Below, piece by piece: positions 43,799 to 54,123 of a DNA stretch of 64,000 nucleotides. Below the pieces are notes generated by a model, which worked only from the letters and a program-made list of their open reading frames with translations, had not been told where the DNA came from and did not search any database. Location of the stretch: assembly GCF_000143415.4 (NCBI RefSeq), contig NW_003314278.1:202371-266370 (forward strand). The letters are read 5' to 3'. The position numbers and the translations under genes are program-made. Each line of letters begins with the position of its first letter. Position 1 is the first letter of the stretch. Source of the DNA: Selaginella moellendorffii. Taxonomy: Eukaryota; Streptophyta; Lycopodiopsida; Selaginellales; Selaginellaceae.

Positions 43799-45136
43799 AT
43801 GGGTCGGAAAAGAAGGAGCGAAGACTGCCAGATAAGTGTAATAGAGGACGAAGATGCAATGGTGGAAAGAGTTAGAGAGGAAAGCAGGAAAAGGAGACAG
43901 GCAATCCTGGAGAAGCATGCACTAGAAGAAGGACAAATAGTGGAACAGCAGATTGTTTCCCTCAACACCTCAGTTCCTCGTGACACTGCCCAGATCTCCA
44001 GTAATTCTTGCGACAAATCACCTCCAGCTCAAGACATGTTCTCGGAGACGCCACTCACAGAAATCACAAATCCGGAGGCTTCCGTCCAAGGGCTAAGGAA
44101 CGACAACCCTGACAATTGGCACGATCAAGAGTTCTACTACAAGGCCCGGGTTGGCGAGACAATCAACTCCAAGTACCAGGTGAAGGCATCCATAGGAAGC
44201 GGAATGTTCTCCACGGTTTTCCTAGCCAAGACCCTTTTGCCCGAGTGCGAGCAGGAGGTTGCCATCAAGATCCCCCGGAAGAACGATCTCATGCTCCGGT
44301 CTGCAAAGTCGGAGCTCCAGATCCTCAAAAAGGTGGCGGAGCCGGAGGCCACGAACAAAGACAACCACTGCGTGAAGCTCCTCGACAGCTTTGTGTATCG
44401 CGAGCATCTGTGCCTGGTGATGGAGTCCCTGGATCTAAACCTCCGGCAGATCACAAACAAGTACGGGCGAAACAGAGGTATCAATCTCAAAACCATCTGT
44501 GTCTATGCTCACCAGCTCATGGTTGCCCTCCAGCACTTGGCCCATTGCGGCATCTTGCACTGCGACATCAAGCCTGACAACATCATGGTCACAAAGTCCC
44601 GGAGATCGATCAAGCTGTGCGACTTTGGGGTGGCCATGTTTGCGAGGGATCAAACCCTGTCCGCAGAGACCCCATACCTGGTGAGTCCGAGCTACCGGGC
44701 TCCGGAGATCATCCTCGGGGTGGCTCCCTACAGCCACCCAATCGATATGTGGTCTGCCGGCTGCTGCTTGTATGAGCTCTACACGGGCAAGTTCCTCTTT
44801 CCTGTTGCTACTAACAACGGGCTTCTCAAGCAGCAAATGGAGCTCAAGGGGGCGTTTCCAAAGGCGATGTTGAAGAAAGGAGCGTTTACTGGCATGCATT
44901 TCAACGAGAACTTTGAGTTCCGGCAGCTAGATCCCGTGACAAAGCTGGAAACTCTGAGAAGTATGGCGTCCTTCAATGTAAAGACAAGTTGTATTTCAGA
45001 TCTTACAGGGGAAGATGGAGTGCTGATGGCGAGATTCAAGAACTTGTTAGAGAGGATGCTTATGCTGGATCCCAGTAAGCGAATAACTCCTGATGAAACT
45101 TTGAAGCATCCATTTCTTAAGTCAGTTTGTAAATAA
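43799..45136 (+). CDS. PRP4-like serine/threonine protein kinase, intact copy B
   Basis: PRP4 kinases phosphorylate PRP6 and PRP31 and are needed for spliceosome B complex formation in the nucleus. The frame is open from 43781, but the first ATG is at 43799, giving 445 residues in one exon. A short charged N-terminus (EDEDAMVERVREESRKRRQ) is followed by the kinase domain: Gly loop IGSGMFSTVF, VAIK lysine (EVAIKIPRK), alphaC region SELQILKKV, catalytic loop LHCDIKPDN (HCD, as in PRP4), CDFG, YRAPEIILG and IDMWSAGCCLYELYTGKFLF. Plant PRP4K proteins usually have a much longer RS-rich N-terminus and introns, so this may be an old retrocopy. Copy A at 37398 is decayed. Confidence 0.87.
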   Translation: MGRKRRSEDCQISVIEDEDAMVERVREESRKRRQAILEKHALEEGQIVEQQIVSLNTSVPRDTAQISSNSCDKSPPAQDMFSETPLTEITNPEASVQGLRNDNPDNWHDQEFYYKARVGETINSKYQVKASIGSGMFSTVFLAKTLLPECEQEVAIKIPRKNDLMLRSAKSELQILKKVAEPEATNKDNHCVKLLDSFVYREHLCLVMESLDLNLRQITNKYGRNRGINLKTICVYAHQLMVALQHLAHCGILHCDIKPDNIMVTKSRRSIKLCDFGVAMFARDQTLSAETPYLVSPSYRAPEIILGVAPYSHPIDMWSAGCCLYELYTGKFLFPVATNNGLLKQQMELKGAFPKAMLKKGAFTGMHFNENFEFRQLDPVTKLETLRSMASFNVKTSCISDLTGEDGVLMARFKNLLERMLMLDPSKRITPDETLKHPFLKSVCK

Positions 45137-45234
45137 TATTTGTTCCGAAGGTTCAATTCAAACACTTCTTCGCCACAAGGGAATGATTGGCTCCTGCTGC
45201 CGATACGGCACCACGCCTTCAAAGTCAATAGTCT

Positions 45235-45351
45235 CTTTGGAAAGACCTCAACATCAATATCATCCGCATCCAAAGGCAATGTACCCGAAGTAGACAACAC
45301 AATCTGCAAAGTGGCAAATACCAAAACGAGAAACACCAAATCAGCCTTCAT
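45235..45351 (-). CDS. Signal-peptide-bearing first exon of unknown gene (copy B)
   Basis: MKADLVFLVLVFATLQIVLS and then TSGTLPLDADDIDVEVFPK read without a break from the ATG at 45351. The first 24 residues or so are a clear secretory signal. The frame stays open to 44779, but that part is antisense to the PRP4 kinase coding exon and is probably not used, so I list only the first 39 codons. The copy at 39033 keeps the signal peptide and a TATA box but shifts frame after STSGT. The true 3' end is not known. Confidence 0.35.
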
Positions 45352-45699
45352 GATCAATGAGTTAATTGTAATCGTGCTTGGAGCTTGAAGAGGTCTTATG
45401 TAAGATCTAGGATGCATGCAGCCATGCAATCGGTGGTAAATCATAGTTCACAGGCACTTGATTTAAATTACTGGCATACATAGACTATCTTTCTTGTAAC
45501 TTTACAAAGCCTAATCATGCAGAGATGGGAGATGTTGAAACCTGGAGCGCATCCTCTCCACAGGGCGTCTGTATAATCCCAAACGAGTAATAGTTTGAAG
45601 ACGTTTGGGGTTCAGGAGTTTGCTTGCCATTCACTGATCACACAGAATGCACACGCACGTTGCCAAAGTGTTTGCTGAAAGAACTCCCACGGTAACAAG

Positions 45700-46487
45700 A
45701 AGCGCAGGAAATCATTGATGATCTGAGGTTCAGTCCCTTCGTCGAATGAATCTGTCGTCAAAGAACGTAAGAATTAAAGAATCTGATAAGTAATTTGCTT
45801 ACTAATATCCGCACTCATCAACCTCTTGTATGCAAAAGTTTTCACATTAATGTTGTATAACATTACTGATGTCAAGTTTGTTTTCAACACCTCAGGCAGC
45901 CTTGAGTAAATGCGCATTCTTCCAGAGAGTGATTACGATGATGATTTTGGTGTGGTCCATGTATCGCCTTCCAAGCCTCCACCAGATCCTGATAGAAACC
46001 AAAAGAATTACATTGGTAAAACACAAACCACTTCATCTATCCGGGTTTGTAACACTGGTATAAAAGCGTCGTTCCAGTGGAGGATGGTCCATATATGGTC
46101 TGAACCACGCTACATACGTATCGTCCTCCTGTATGCGTTCCTGGAATTCATACAATAGTTAGTGAATCTGGCATTTCGTTAATTTGAAGTAAACACTAGT
46201 ACCTTGTGGAAATGGTACCAGATGTGTTCTTCGCTTCAGGAACTGTGTGATGTAGCATTGAGATTTTCATGTGTGTCTGAACGGGCTTGAAGCTTCTGGA
46301 CATGACGACCCTGGTCTTAGCAACCCCAGCGGTGTAGACCCATCCGTTGTGAACCACTACCACCATGCTGTTGATCTTGGTGTGTTGGAACACCTCGAAC
46401 TCCTTCTGAGTCAATTGGTCAACACAAAGCTCATTTCTTTTCCTGAACTTCACTGTCCATCCTATGATATTAATCACCCTGTGAACG
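45700..46487 (-). pseudogene. Unknown gene X, copy B remnants
   Basis: Corresponds to 39300-39960 in the first duplication copy. Blocks KEFEVFQHTKINSMVVVVHN and GWVYTAGVAKTRVVMSRSF (about 46270-46450), QEDDTYVAWFRPYMDHPPLE with RRFYTSVTNPDR (about 46035-46140), and RYMDHTKIIIVITLWKNAHL (about 45880-45975) look protein-like, but stops separate them. The exon coding LVRYVVDTLG in copy A is missing; the foldback element starts at that point. I do not recognise the family. Whether either copy is expressed is unclear. Confidence 0.35.
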
Positions 46488-46489
46488 CT

Positions 46490-47207
46490 AGAAACATATG
46501 ATGAAGAAAGGTGGGAGTGGTTCATCGAGCAAAGCACGTGAAGGCAAGGAGGCGATGGTGGCATGTGGCAACCGTGTGGTGGCAGGCAAGGAGGCGATGA
46601 ACCCTTTGGTGCCAGGCAAGAAGAACGGCAAGGCAATGGTTCCAGGATTGGGCAAAAAAACCGAGTAGGTGATTGTTGGCAACAATTTGGGTGTGCTCAC
46701 TCAATTTGATGATAACTCTTTTTTGTCCTAGGCATATAGAAATGACACTTTTGCCTACAAGATGGGTGTCTTGGGGTGGGAAAAGTTGTATCGAAAATTT
46801 CAGTATGTGGAGAAAATTTATGTTACTTGGGAAGAGAGTGGATTAACAACTAGAGTGAAGGCATAGATTTTCTCCAGGTACTGAAATTCTTGATACAGCT
46901 TCTCTTACCCCAAGATGCCCATTTTGTAAGCAAAGGCAATATTGTTGTATGCTTGGGACAAAGAAGAGTCATCATTAAATCGAGTGAGCACACCTGAATT
47001 ATTACTAACCGCCTATTTAGTCTTCTTGCCTAACCCCAAAACCATCGCCTTGCCGTTCTTCTTGCATAACGCCACTTTTTGCTTGACGCTAGAGGGCTCA
47101 TCGCCTCCTTACTTGCCGCCACATAGCTGCTACGCACCACCATTGCCTCCTTGCTTGCATGCGCTTTGCTTGATGACCCCCACCTCTCTTCATTGTACCC
47201 TAGTTAG
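46490..47207. mobile_element. Foldback-type inverted-repeat element
   Basis: Two imperfect inverted arms of about 340 bp, roughly 46500-46836 and 46862-47204, with a centre of about 25 bp. The left-arm stretch GAAAATTTCAGTATGTGGAGAAAAT is mirrored by ATTTTCTCCAGGTACTGAAATTC in the right arm, and both arms encode, on opposite strands, LPNPxTIALPFFL. No transposase is present, so it would be non-autonomous. It interrupts the copy of gene X and is absent from the first duplication copy, so it entered after the duplication. Target-site duplications were not found by eye. Confidence 0.7.
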
Positions 47208-47496
47208 CCCTAGTTTTTCACACGAAGAAGCTCTAAAAAGAAGAGGAGCTAGTATCCTATGTGGCAGCCACGTCATCAAAGCCCTCCTACACAACAGGTA
47301 TATCCAAATGGCTGGGATGCGCTATTGATCAACAGTGCCAAATTCGGAATATTTGACAGATATTCTTGCACTTCAGCAGATCTGTGACGATCGCCACCTC
47401 CATGCCACTGCCTCAACCTTCTTTCTCATCAGTGCTCCATCCAAGAAAACAAAGAAGAAGGGATTGATTGACATCCCAATGATGTTTTATAAGAAG

Positions 47497-47598
47497 AAGG
47501 CGTGCAGCCATGCCAGGATGCTGGGCCAGGACTTTGGGATGGAGGCTGGGGGATACCATTTGGCATGCCTGGTTGACCTGCTGGGAGGATCTCGGTAA
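47497..47598 (+). pseudogene. Short PPR C-terminal fragment
   Basis: The translation KACSHARMLGQDFGMEAGG followed by YHLACLVDLLGGSR matches the widely shared PLS-PPR segment ACSHAGML...HYACMVDLLGRAG, with a shortened middle. It has no PPR context on either side. The surrounding sequence 47208-47760 otherwise holds nothing I can identify apart from the kinesin 3' flank. Confidence 0.5.
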
Positions 47599-47760
47599 AG
47601 GGGCTGCCCCCCTCGTCTCTGCGTGAGCCTTGATGCCGGGCTTGTACTCCATCTGAAAAAATCCAAGTAAAAGGTGGCAAAGGGTTCCATATCTTGTTTG
47701 GTTCCACATAAATTTTTCTTCTTGTCAATGCAAAACTTTGACAACAAAATACCAAAAGCT

Positions 47761-50700
47761 TTAACAGCTAATTTGAGGCCTGCTGCTCGTGCACCTCCTG
47801 GGAACTCCAATCTCGCATGCATTCACCTTGGCTGCAAACCGCAGCGAGCACAGCGACTCATGGAGTGATTTGGAGTCGGGGGAGATATTCACGAACATCA
47901 GCGTCTTCGAGTCGCCACCAAGGCAAGGCTGCGTTTTGATCACACAGTAAGCACTTGCACAAATGTATGCAAGAATTTACCTGGAGAAGATAAGTCAGCT
48001 TTGAGTTTCTATATGGGATGTGAGGGTCTTTGTTTGCAATCGCAAGGATCACGTCTCCGAGGCTAGACAAGCTCTTGTTTATGGCCTGCGCAGATTTGCT
48101 CTTGTTAGAGTGATACTCGCAAACTTGGATTAGCACCTGTGTTTCCTTCAGGCGTTCGCCGGTGGAGCCGCTTTTCGAGAGGCGCTCGCTTCCAGCCAAG
48201 TCGATCAGGTTGAGAACTCCCTGTACCTGTTGCTCAGTATTCTACACACACACAAAGAAAGAAATCATTCTTCGTATCAGTGAAAGCAATGACTACCTCA
48301 TTCGATCCTATGATCCGCAGCGTGAATACACAATGGCTTCGAGAGGACCTGTCGTTCATAGCTGTTTTCCCCACAGTCCTGCCAAAGATACAGTTCGGTC
48401 AGCCTGCTAACGAGAGATTGCCAAACCAAATTTCTTTTACCTGCTTTGTGCAGCTTGCCTCAAAAGGGATGACACCTCTTCCCAGCTGTTAACTTCCACG
48501 ACAGTAAGCTCGGTCACAACGGTATTCCCAGTTGGCTCGTGCTTTATTGCGTGCTGCTTTGCTGGGGTCGTGTCCCCACCCACGCTTTTTAACGGCGCAA
48601 GAAGATCTCTTATGGTTTCATTATAAATCTCAAGAAGTGAAGCCTGGAAAAAGAACGAATAAATCGCTCCACTACGGAAAGAAACAAACTTTGTGCTGAC
48701 CTGCATTTTGAAGCTCCATCCTTGCGAACGAAGTGCTTGGCTGCACTGAAAGATCTGCTCTAAGGACCTGGGAATCACACCCTTCTGGTCCATGTCATCT
48801 GGCTGTCCAATCATAGTGTGTGTCTTGCCCGATCCAGTTTGGCCATACGCAAATATGCAAACCTACAAGGACAAGGTAAACAGAGAATGCCAACAAAAGA
48901 AAAGGTGTTACCTTATAGCCATCCAAGGCGCTTTGAACGAGCTGTGAAATCTCAGTAAACACGTCTCTCTGAGAAACGTCGGGTCCAAAAGTTTTGTCAA
49001 AAGAAAACGAGTATGTTTGGCCTAAAGAAACAGATAAGCAGCTGCATGTATACAGATAAATTTACCTTGAGCCTGGTGTAGCTCAATTCCCTCCTCGCCT
49101 GGATAGCTGATCAGCGTCGATGATTCGTCGTTTTCATCGGGTAAAAGTGGTCTTACTCTACAGAATACACGAATGTTCCCCTTCAGCTCCTGTAACATCA
49201 CTGTTTGCCTTAGGTGATAAAAACAGAAAAGCGCGAACCTGGATGGTGTTATGAAGCTTGCGCCGCAACAACTCTCCCTCACGGAGCTGCTGCTCTGAGT
49301 CAGCAAGTTTGTTCTCAAGGGCTTCAATTTTTGACATATATTCACTGCTCCCAATCCTCTCGAAAGACAATGATTTTTCCGCGACCTGATCCATCAGCTT
49401 AAGTAGATAGAAGCAGCATACATTTTACCTCTAGCATCTCCTTCGACCTGTTGAGTTGTTTTTGAAGGAGTCTGATCTGCTCCGCTTGCTTGTCGTAGCT
49501 TTCCTGAACAAAGGGTTACTATGAAGTACGTAAAAGAACGTCTTAAATACCTCCAACGCTTCTGCCTTGCTCGTGAAGCGCATAATCTCAGCGGCAGATG
49601 TTGAAGTTTTTTCCCTGATTGCTGCATTTTCAGCTGACAATGCCTGAACCTGATGGTAATAGTTGTCCCTTTCTTCTGAAACACGAAGGAGCTCCGCCCG
49701 CAAAAGAGAAAGTTCGTCATTTATTGACTTCATCTTGGCCGTTTCAGCTTGCAAAGCATCCTGCAACAAGCACGTTGAACGCAAAATCTTTAACAATCTT
49801 AAGGGACCTACCTTTGCTGTTTCGAGTTGAGTTTGTAAACCAGCATAATTTCCACGCAACGCGCCTAAGGTTTCCACAATAGCTGCCTTCTCTTTCTGCG
49901 TCTTAGCGTTTTCTTCGGTAGCCAAAGCCGCGTCACTTTGTAGTTTACTGTTATAAAGCTGCAAACTCGTGTTATACTCCTGCAATCGCCTGTTCACGTC
50001 CTGCGCTGTTCCGAGCTGAAAGAACAGAGATTGCTATTTAGCAACAACCAAGGAGTAAGAAATATCTCTAACCTGATGATTACACTGGGCGACTTCTTTT
50101 TGAAGTTTGTCAATCTCTTCATTCAACTTCGTGCGTTCTTCTGAAGCTACTTCCAGCGCCTCCACATCCTTTGCGTGAGCCAGTGAAAGTTCCTGAGTTA
50201 TTGAACATGATGTTAGCCAGAAATCAGCGTGAATTGATTCCAACCTGCTTCTCGGCTTCTAGCTTCTGAAACTGTCCTACAAGTCTATCATATTGTTGCC
50301 GAGCCTCTACGAGTTTAGCCTCCAATTCACCATACTTAGCGGACATCTTTTGCTCTGTTAAAAAGAAAACATCTCAACTTGCTTGCTCTGGAACACAACA
50401 TAAGAGACTTACCTGATTCTTCGTGCCGTTGCTTCTCCTCCTTGATCTGATTCTGGGCCTGTTCCTGCTGCATTACATAGACACTCTCTACTTGTAAAAA
50501 CTGGCGAATGCACGTCCTTAGATTTTTTATGTACTCCATCATTTTCTCGTTCCTTCCCTGACGATCACACGGCAGAAAATAGGTGTGACACCACGAAAGC
50601 GAAGAAAAAAGAGAAGAAAAAAACGTACCTTGAGGTCGAACTTAGATTTCCCAGCCATTTTCGTATTAAGCAAAGCCTCCACTTCGTCACTGGCCATACG

Positions 50701-51002
50701 AGCCACTCCTTCCCATTCCACTTGGCCCGAGCTGACAGTCGATGGCACTGCTGGAACGCTGCTTGCCTGAATGGAAGCGATGGACTCTCTGGGTACATTG
50801 AGGGCCGATAGGGTTTCTCGCGGAGCTCTAGCTGCTGGCTCCCTTGAAATTCCGAGCTTGCGCTTCTTCCCAGCCGGCACATCCGGCTCATTCTCCTTCT
50901 GCAGCACAGCGCCACGATCAGGGAACACGAGAAATTCAAATCGACACATACATTTGACGAATCCCGCTCGCGCAGCCTCGCCGATGGAATCGCCGCCTTC
51001 AT
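47761..51002 (-). CDS. Kinesin-14, C-terminal motor (ATK1/KATA type), intact copy B
   Basis: A minus-end-directed microtubule motor used in spindle assembly. The start [17 protein letters not shown] at 51002 is followed by [18 protein letters not shown] and [20 protein letters not shown], as in ATK proteins, then a long coiled coil ([17 protein letters not shown]) and the neck [20 protein letters not shown]. Motor motifs are all present across short exons: P-loop [11 protein letters not shown], switch [13 protein letters not shown], switch [17 protein letters not shown], and NSKLTYLLQ with [17 protein letters not shown]. It ends [15 protein letters not shown] plus a short tail. The C-terminal motor position defines the kinesin-14 family. 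About 18 exons. Confidence 0.93.
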
Positions 51003-51356
51003 TCCTCCAATCTTTCAGCTCCCCGCCTCGAGATCAAGATGAAGAGCTCATGGGGAGCGAAGAACACTCGCCTCCTGCTAGGGCGAGAATATTCTTTGAA
51101 CGATACCCTGGTTTTCAAAATTCCAGCGGGAAGGTTGCCGTTGTATGATGGACGGCCAGGAGTTTTTCAATCAATGAACGATCGCGATGGCAGGATAGAT
51201 TCCCAGCGGATAAGTTAAAGATTCCTCTTGAAAAGAGGTTTAGGGTTCCTGGGGCGATGGCGGGGAGCTGGAGGCGATCACGCGCCCGCATTTCGTCGAA
51301 TTGTGGTAGGGATCACGCTGCTGTAGGCTAGAATCTTGTTCGAGAGGTGGATCGTC
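51003..51356. promoter_or_regulatory. Bidirectional promoter region of kinesin-14 and FtsZ2
   Basis: Divergent 354-bp spacer between kinesin-14 (minus) and FtsZ (plus). A TTTAGGGTT box is at 51239-51247. Short open frames here are not convincing genes. Confidence 0.45.
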
Positions 51357-53091
51357 ATGGCTCTTGCGGTAATCTCAGCGTCCTCGTCTTCTCTGCCCGG
51401 CACTGACCTCCTTTCTCCAAGAAAATTGGGGGAGCAGGGCACGCAGCTCGCGATCGGCAGTAGAGCCAGGCGTAGGTCTTTGATCGCCAGCAGGAGCAGA
51501 CCTGCATTCCAATGCTCGTATTCGTCGGCAGCAGCATCCCCGAGCTGGGATCTGGAGTGGGATCGTGATGGGGGTGCTCTGGCGACCTCCAGGTCGGAGT
51601 TTTCGTCGCGCGAGCTCGCAAACAGCAGCAGCGGAACGGGAAATTCCTCTACATCGGTCTCCTGGGAAGGAAACTTGGAGATGGAGAGATTTAACGAGGC
51701 CAAGATCAAAGTCATTGGAGTGGGCGGTGGTGGATCCAATGCCGTCAACCGGATGGTCCAGAGCGAGATGAAAGGCGTGGAGTTTTGGATCGTCAACACG
51801 GACGCACAGGCGATGGCGATGTCGCCGGTTCCAGCGCAAAACAGGCTACAGATTGGACAGAAGCTCACGAGAGGATTGGGTGCTGGTGGAAACCCGGAGA
51901 TTGGCATGAGCGCCGCGGAAGAAAGCAAAGCCATAGTCGAGGAAGCTGTTCGTGGAGCGGACATGGTGTTCGTCACTGTAAGTTGTGTGTTCTTCCTGTG
52001 CTTGCTTGTGCTGATTTCGTCAAGCTTTTCAGGCTGGGATGGGTGGTGGTACTGGCAGTGGAGCGGCTCCAGTGATTGCGGGAGTGGCCAAGGAGCTGGG
52101 AGTGCTCACAGTTGGTATTGTTACCACTCCTTTCTCGTTTGAGGGCCGTCGAAGATCGATACAGGCACAAGAGGCAACGGCTCTGCTGAAGAACAATGTG
52201 GACACTCTGATCACCATTCCAAACGACAAGCTCTTGACTGCCGTGTCCCAGTCCACGCCTGTGACCGAAGCGTTCAACCTTGCGGATGATATCCTGAGGC
52301 AAGGTGTCCGTGGTATTTCGGACATTATAACGGTGATTGAACTTTTCCAAAGTAAAGGTTTCTCGCTAACTTTTGGTTTGTTTTTCAGATCCCTGGACTT
52401 GTGAATGTTGATTTCGCGGATGTTCGTGCCATCATGGCCAATGCTGGGTCGTCGCTCATGGGAATTGGAACTGCCACAGGTGCTGCGTCTTGATGCATTG
52501 CTGTTTTCTTTCTTAGAGCTAGAGACAAACTTACAGGGAAGTCCAGGGCCAGAGACGCCGCTCTGAATGCCATCCAGTCGCCATTACTCGATGTGGGAAT
52601 TGAGCGTGCCACTGGCATTGTATGGAACATCACTGGAGGAACCGATATGACCCTGTTTGAGGTACGCTTTAGTTTTCTTCTTTTTATGTTGCAACCATTT
52701 CATAAACAGGTGAACGCGGCAGCAGAGGTTATATACGATCTTGTAGACCCGAATGCAAATCTTATATTCGGTGCTGTTGTCGACGATTCCTTCAACGGTC
52801 ATGTAAGTTTGCTTGCTTCTCGTTGATGCAACATAGGTATCATAATTCCATCCTTTGACCAGGTGAGCATCACACTTATTGCGACTGGATTCAAGTCGCA
52901 AGAAGAACCAGACGTGCAAGTAAGTTCTTCGCATCTGCTGCTTTCTAGTGTCCTGATATCTCAAGCTTTGGCAGCAACTCACTCGCCCAAGCCCACGTAG
53001 CAAACCTTCCATCGCATCGCCGTTGGGAAACAATGGTGGAGCCACGCTAGAGATTCCTAGCTTCTTGAGGAGACGGGGCCGCACTAGGTAG
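51357..53091 (+). CDS. FTSZ2: Plastid division protein FtsZ2
   Basis: FtsZ is the tubulin-like GTPase that forms the chloroplast division ring on the stromal side. The frame is open from 51336, but the first ATG is at 51357 ([17 protein letters not shown]), giving a Ser/Arg-rich transit peptide of about 80-100 residues. The GTPase domain has [27 protein letters not shown] and [19 protein letters not shown], with the tubulin signature GGGTGSG after an intron. The T7 loop ([18 protein letters not shown]) has the catalytic aspartates. Six or seven exons. The end [20 protein letters not shown] then [12 protein letters not shown] and stop is the C-terminal core motif that marks the FtsZ2 group, which binds ARC6; FtsZ1 lacks it. 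Confidence 0.92.
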
Positions 53092-53288
53092 CAAGCACTG
53101 TACCAAGAAAGAAATAATCTCCACCGCCAAATATATACAGCATCAAACATCTCGTAAGTTCTTCGTTCTCTCTTTAGCGATAGTGTTAAGAGTGATTGTA
53201 TTCTATGCGGGAAAACTACTTTAGAAGATCATGGATCTAGCGATCGTTGGCGTCTACAAAGAAAGAAAGTTAAAACTCGATTGGAAAT

Positions 53289-53987
53289 CTAGACGGAAGT
53301 TGCGTGATCCGTGAGCAATCCCAGATCTAGAGCAGTCTCTCCTTGGACATGAACTTTATCAAAAAGTTCTTCCCACTTGAATCTCAGGACGGTTCCATCG
53401 ATCGCTTGGATCACTTGCGTCTCGGCCGACTTCCTGTCCCGGTAGTACACAACGCAAGGATCTCGCTCGTGCACAACAATCCCCAAAGCAACCTTTGCGC
53501 CGCCTCGCTCGCTAACCAGCACCTCCATATCATCGAAAACAGCCCGTGGATCCTCGTTCTTATACACAACTTGCGCCGCCAAGACCACCTTTCGCTCGCT
53601 GCTATCTTTCTCCAGCACGGAGACATCCACTTGCTGGCAGCGATCGTCGCCAATCTCCATCAATCCCCCCTGAGAGAGCGAGACCTGGCGATTCCTGCCG
53701 AGGAACACGATCCCCAGCCGCTGGAATTCCAGTTGCAGCTTGGCGGAGAGCCAGCACCTTACCTGTTCGTGATGATCCGTGTTATCGGCCTGGATCCACA
53801 GCGATCCAGACTTCCACAGCATGTTTCGCTTGTATGCTCGGGTCTCCATGTACATCTTGAGAAATCTATCCCTGGGCACTCCATCCGTTACAAAAACTGG
53901 CCCTTCGTTGTCCCCAATCCTCTCCAGTGCAGCATCCATGGCATCGATCCACGCTTGGATGTCTGCATCATTCCTGGGTTCTCCCAT
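53289..53987 (-). CDS. Conserved-looking protein of unknown function
   Basis: A single exon of 232 residues, MGEPRNDADIQAWIDAMDAA to TALDLGLLTDHATSV, with balanced composition and no signal or membrane segment. The middle (CQQVDVSVLEKDSSERKVVL, then AAQVVYKNEDPRAVFDD) alternates strands with charged residues and faintly recalls a restriction-endonuclease-like core, but I cannot identify the catalytic residues with confidence. It ends about 200 bp from the convergent FtsZ2 gene. Upstream, TTAGGGTTTT at about 54052 resembles the boxes before other genes here. The coding call is fair; the function is open. Confidence 0.6.
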   Translation of the reverse strand: MGEPRNDADIQAWIDAMDAALERIGDNEGPVFVTDGVPRDRFLKMYMETRAYKRNMLWKSGSLWIQADNTDHHEQVRCWLSAKLQLEFQRLGIVFLGRNRQVSLSQGGLMEIGDDRCQQVDVSVLEKDSSERKVVLAAQVVYKNEDPRAVFDDMEVLVSERGGAKVALGIVVHERDPCVVYYRDRKSAETQVIQAIDGTVLRFKWEELFDKVHVQGETALDLGLLTDHATSV

Positions 53988-54123
53988 CGTTGGAAAAGGT
54001 TGGTAGATTCCAATCTTGGAAGAACCCTAATCATAAATCATAGTAGACCATATTAGGGTTTTAGATTTAGCTTCAAAAAAGGTGGTGGACAAAAAAGTAC
54101 GTGCCAAAGTTATATTTTCTTCT

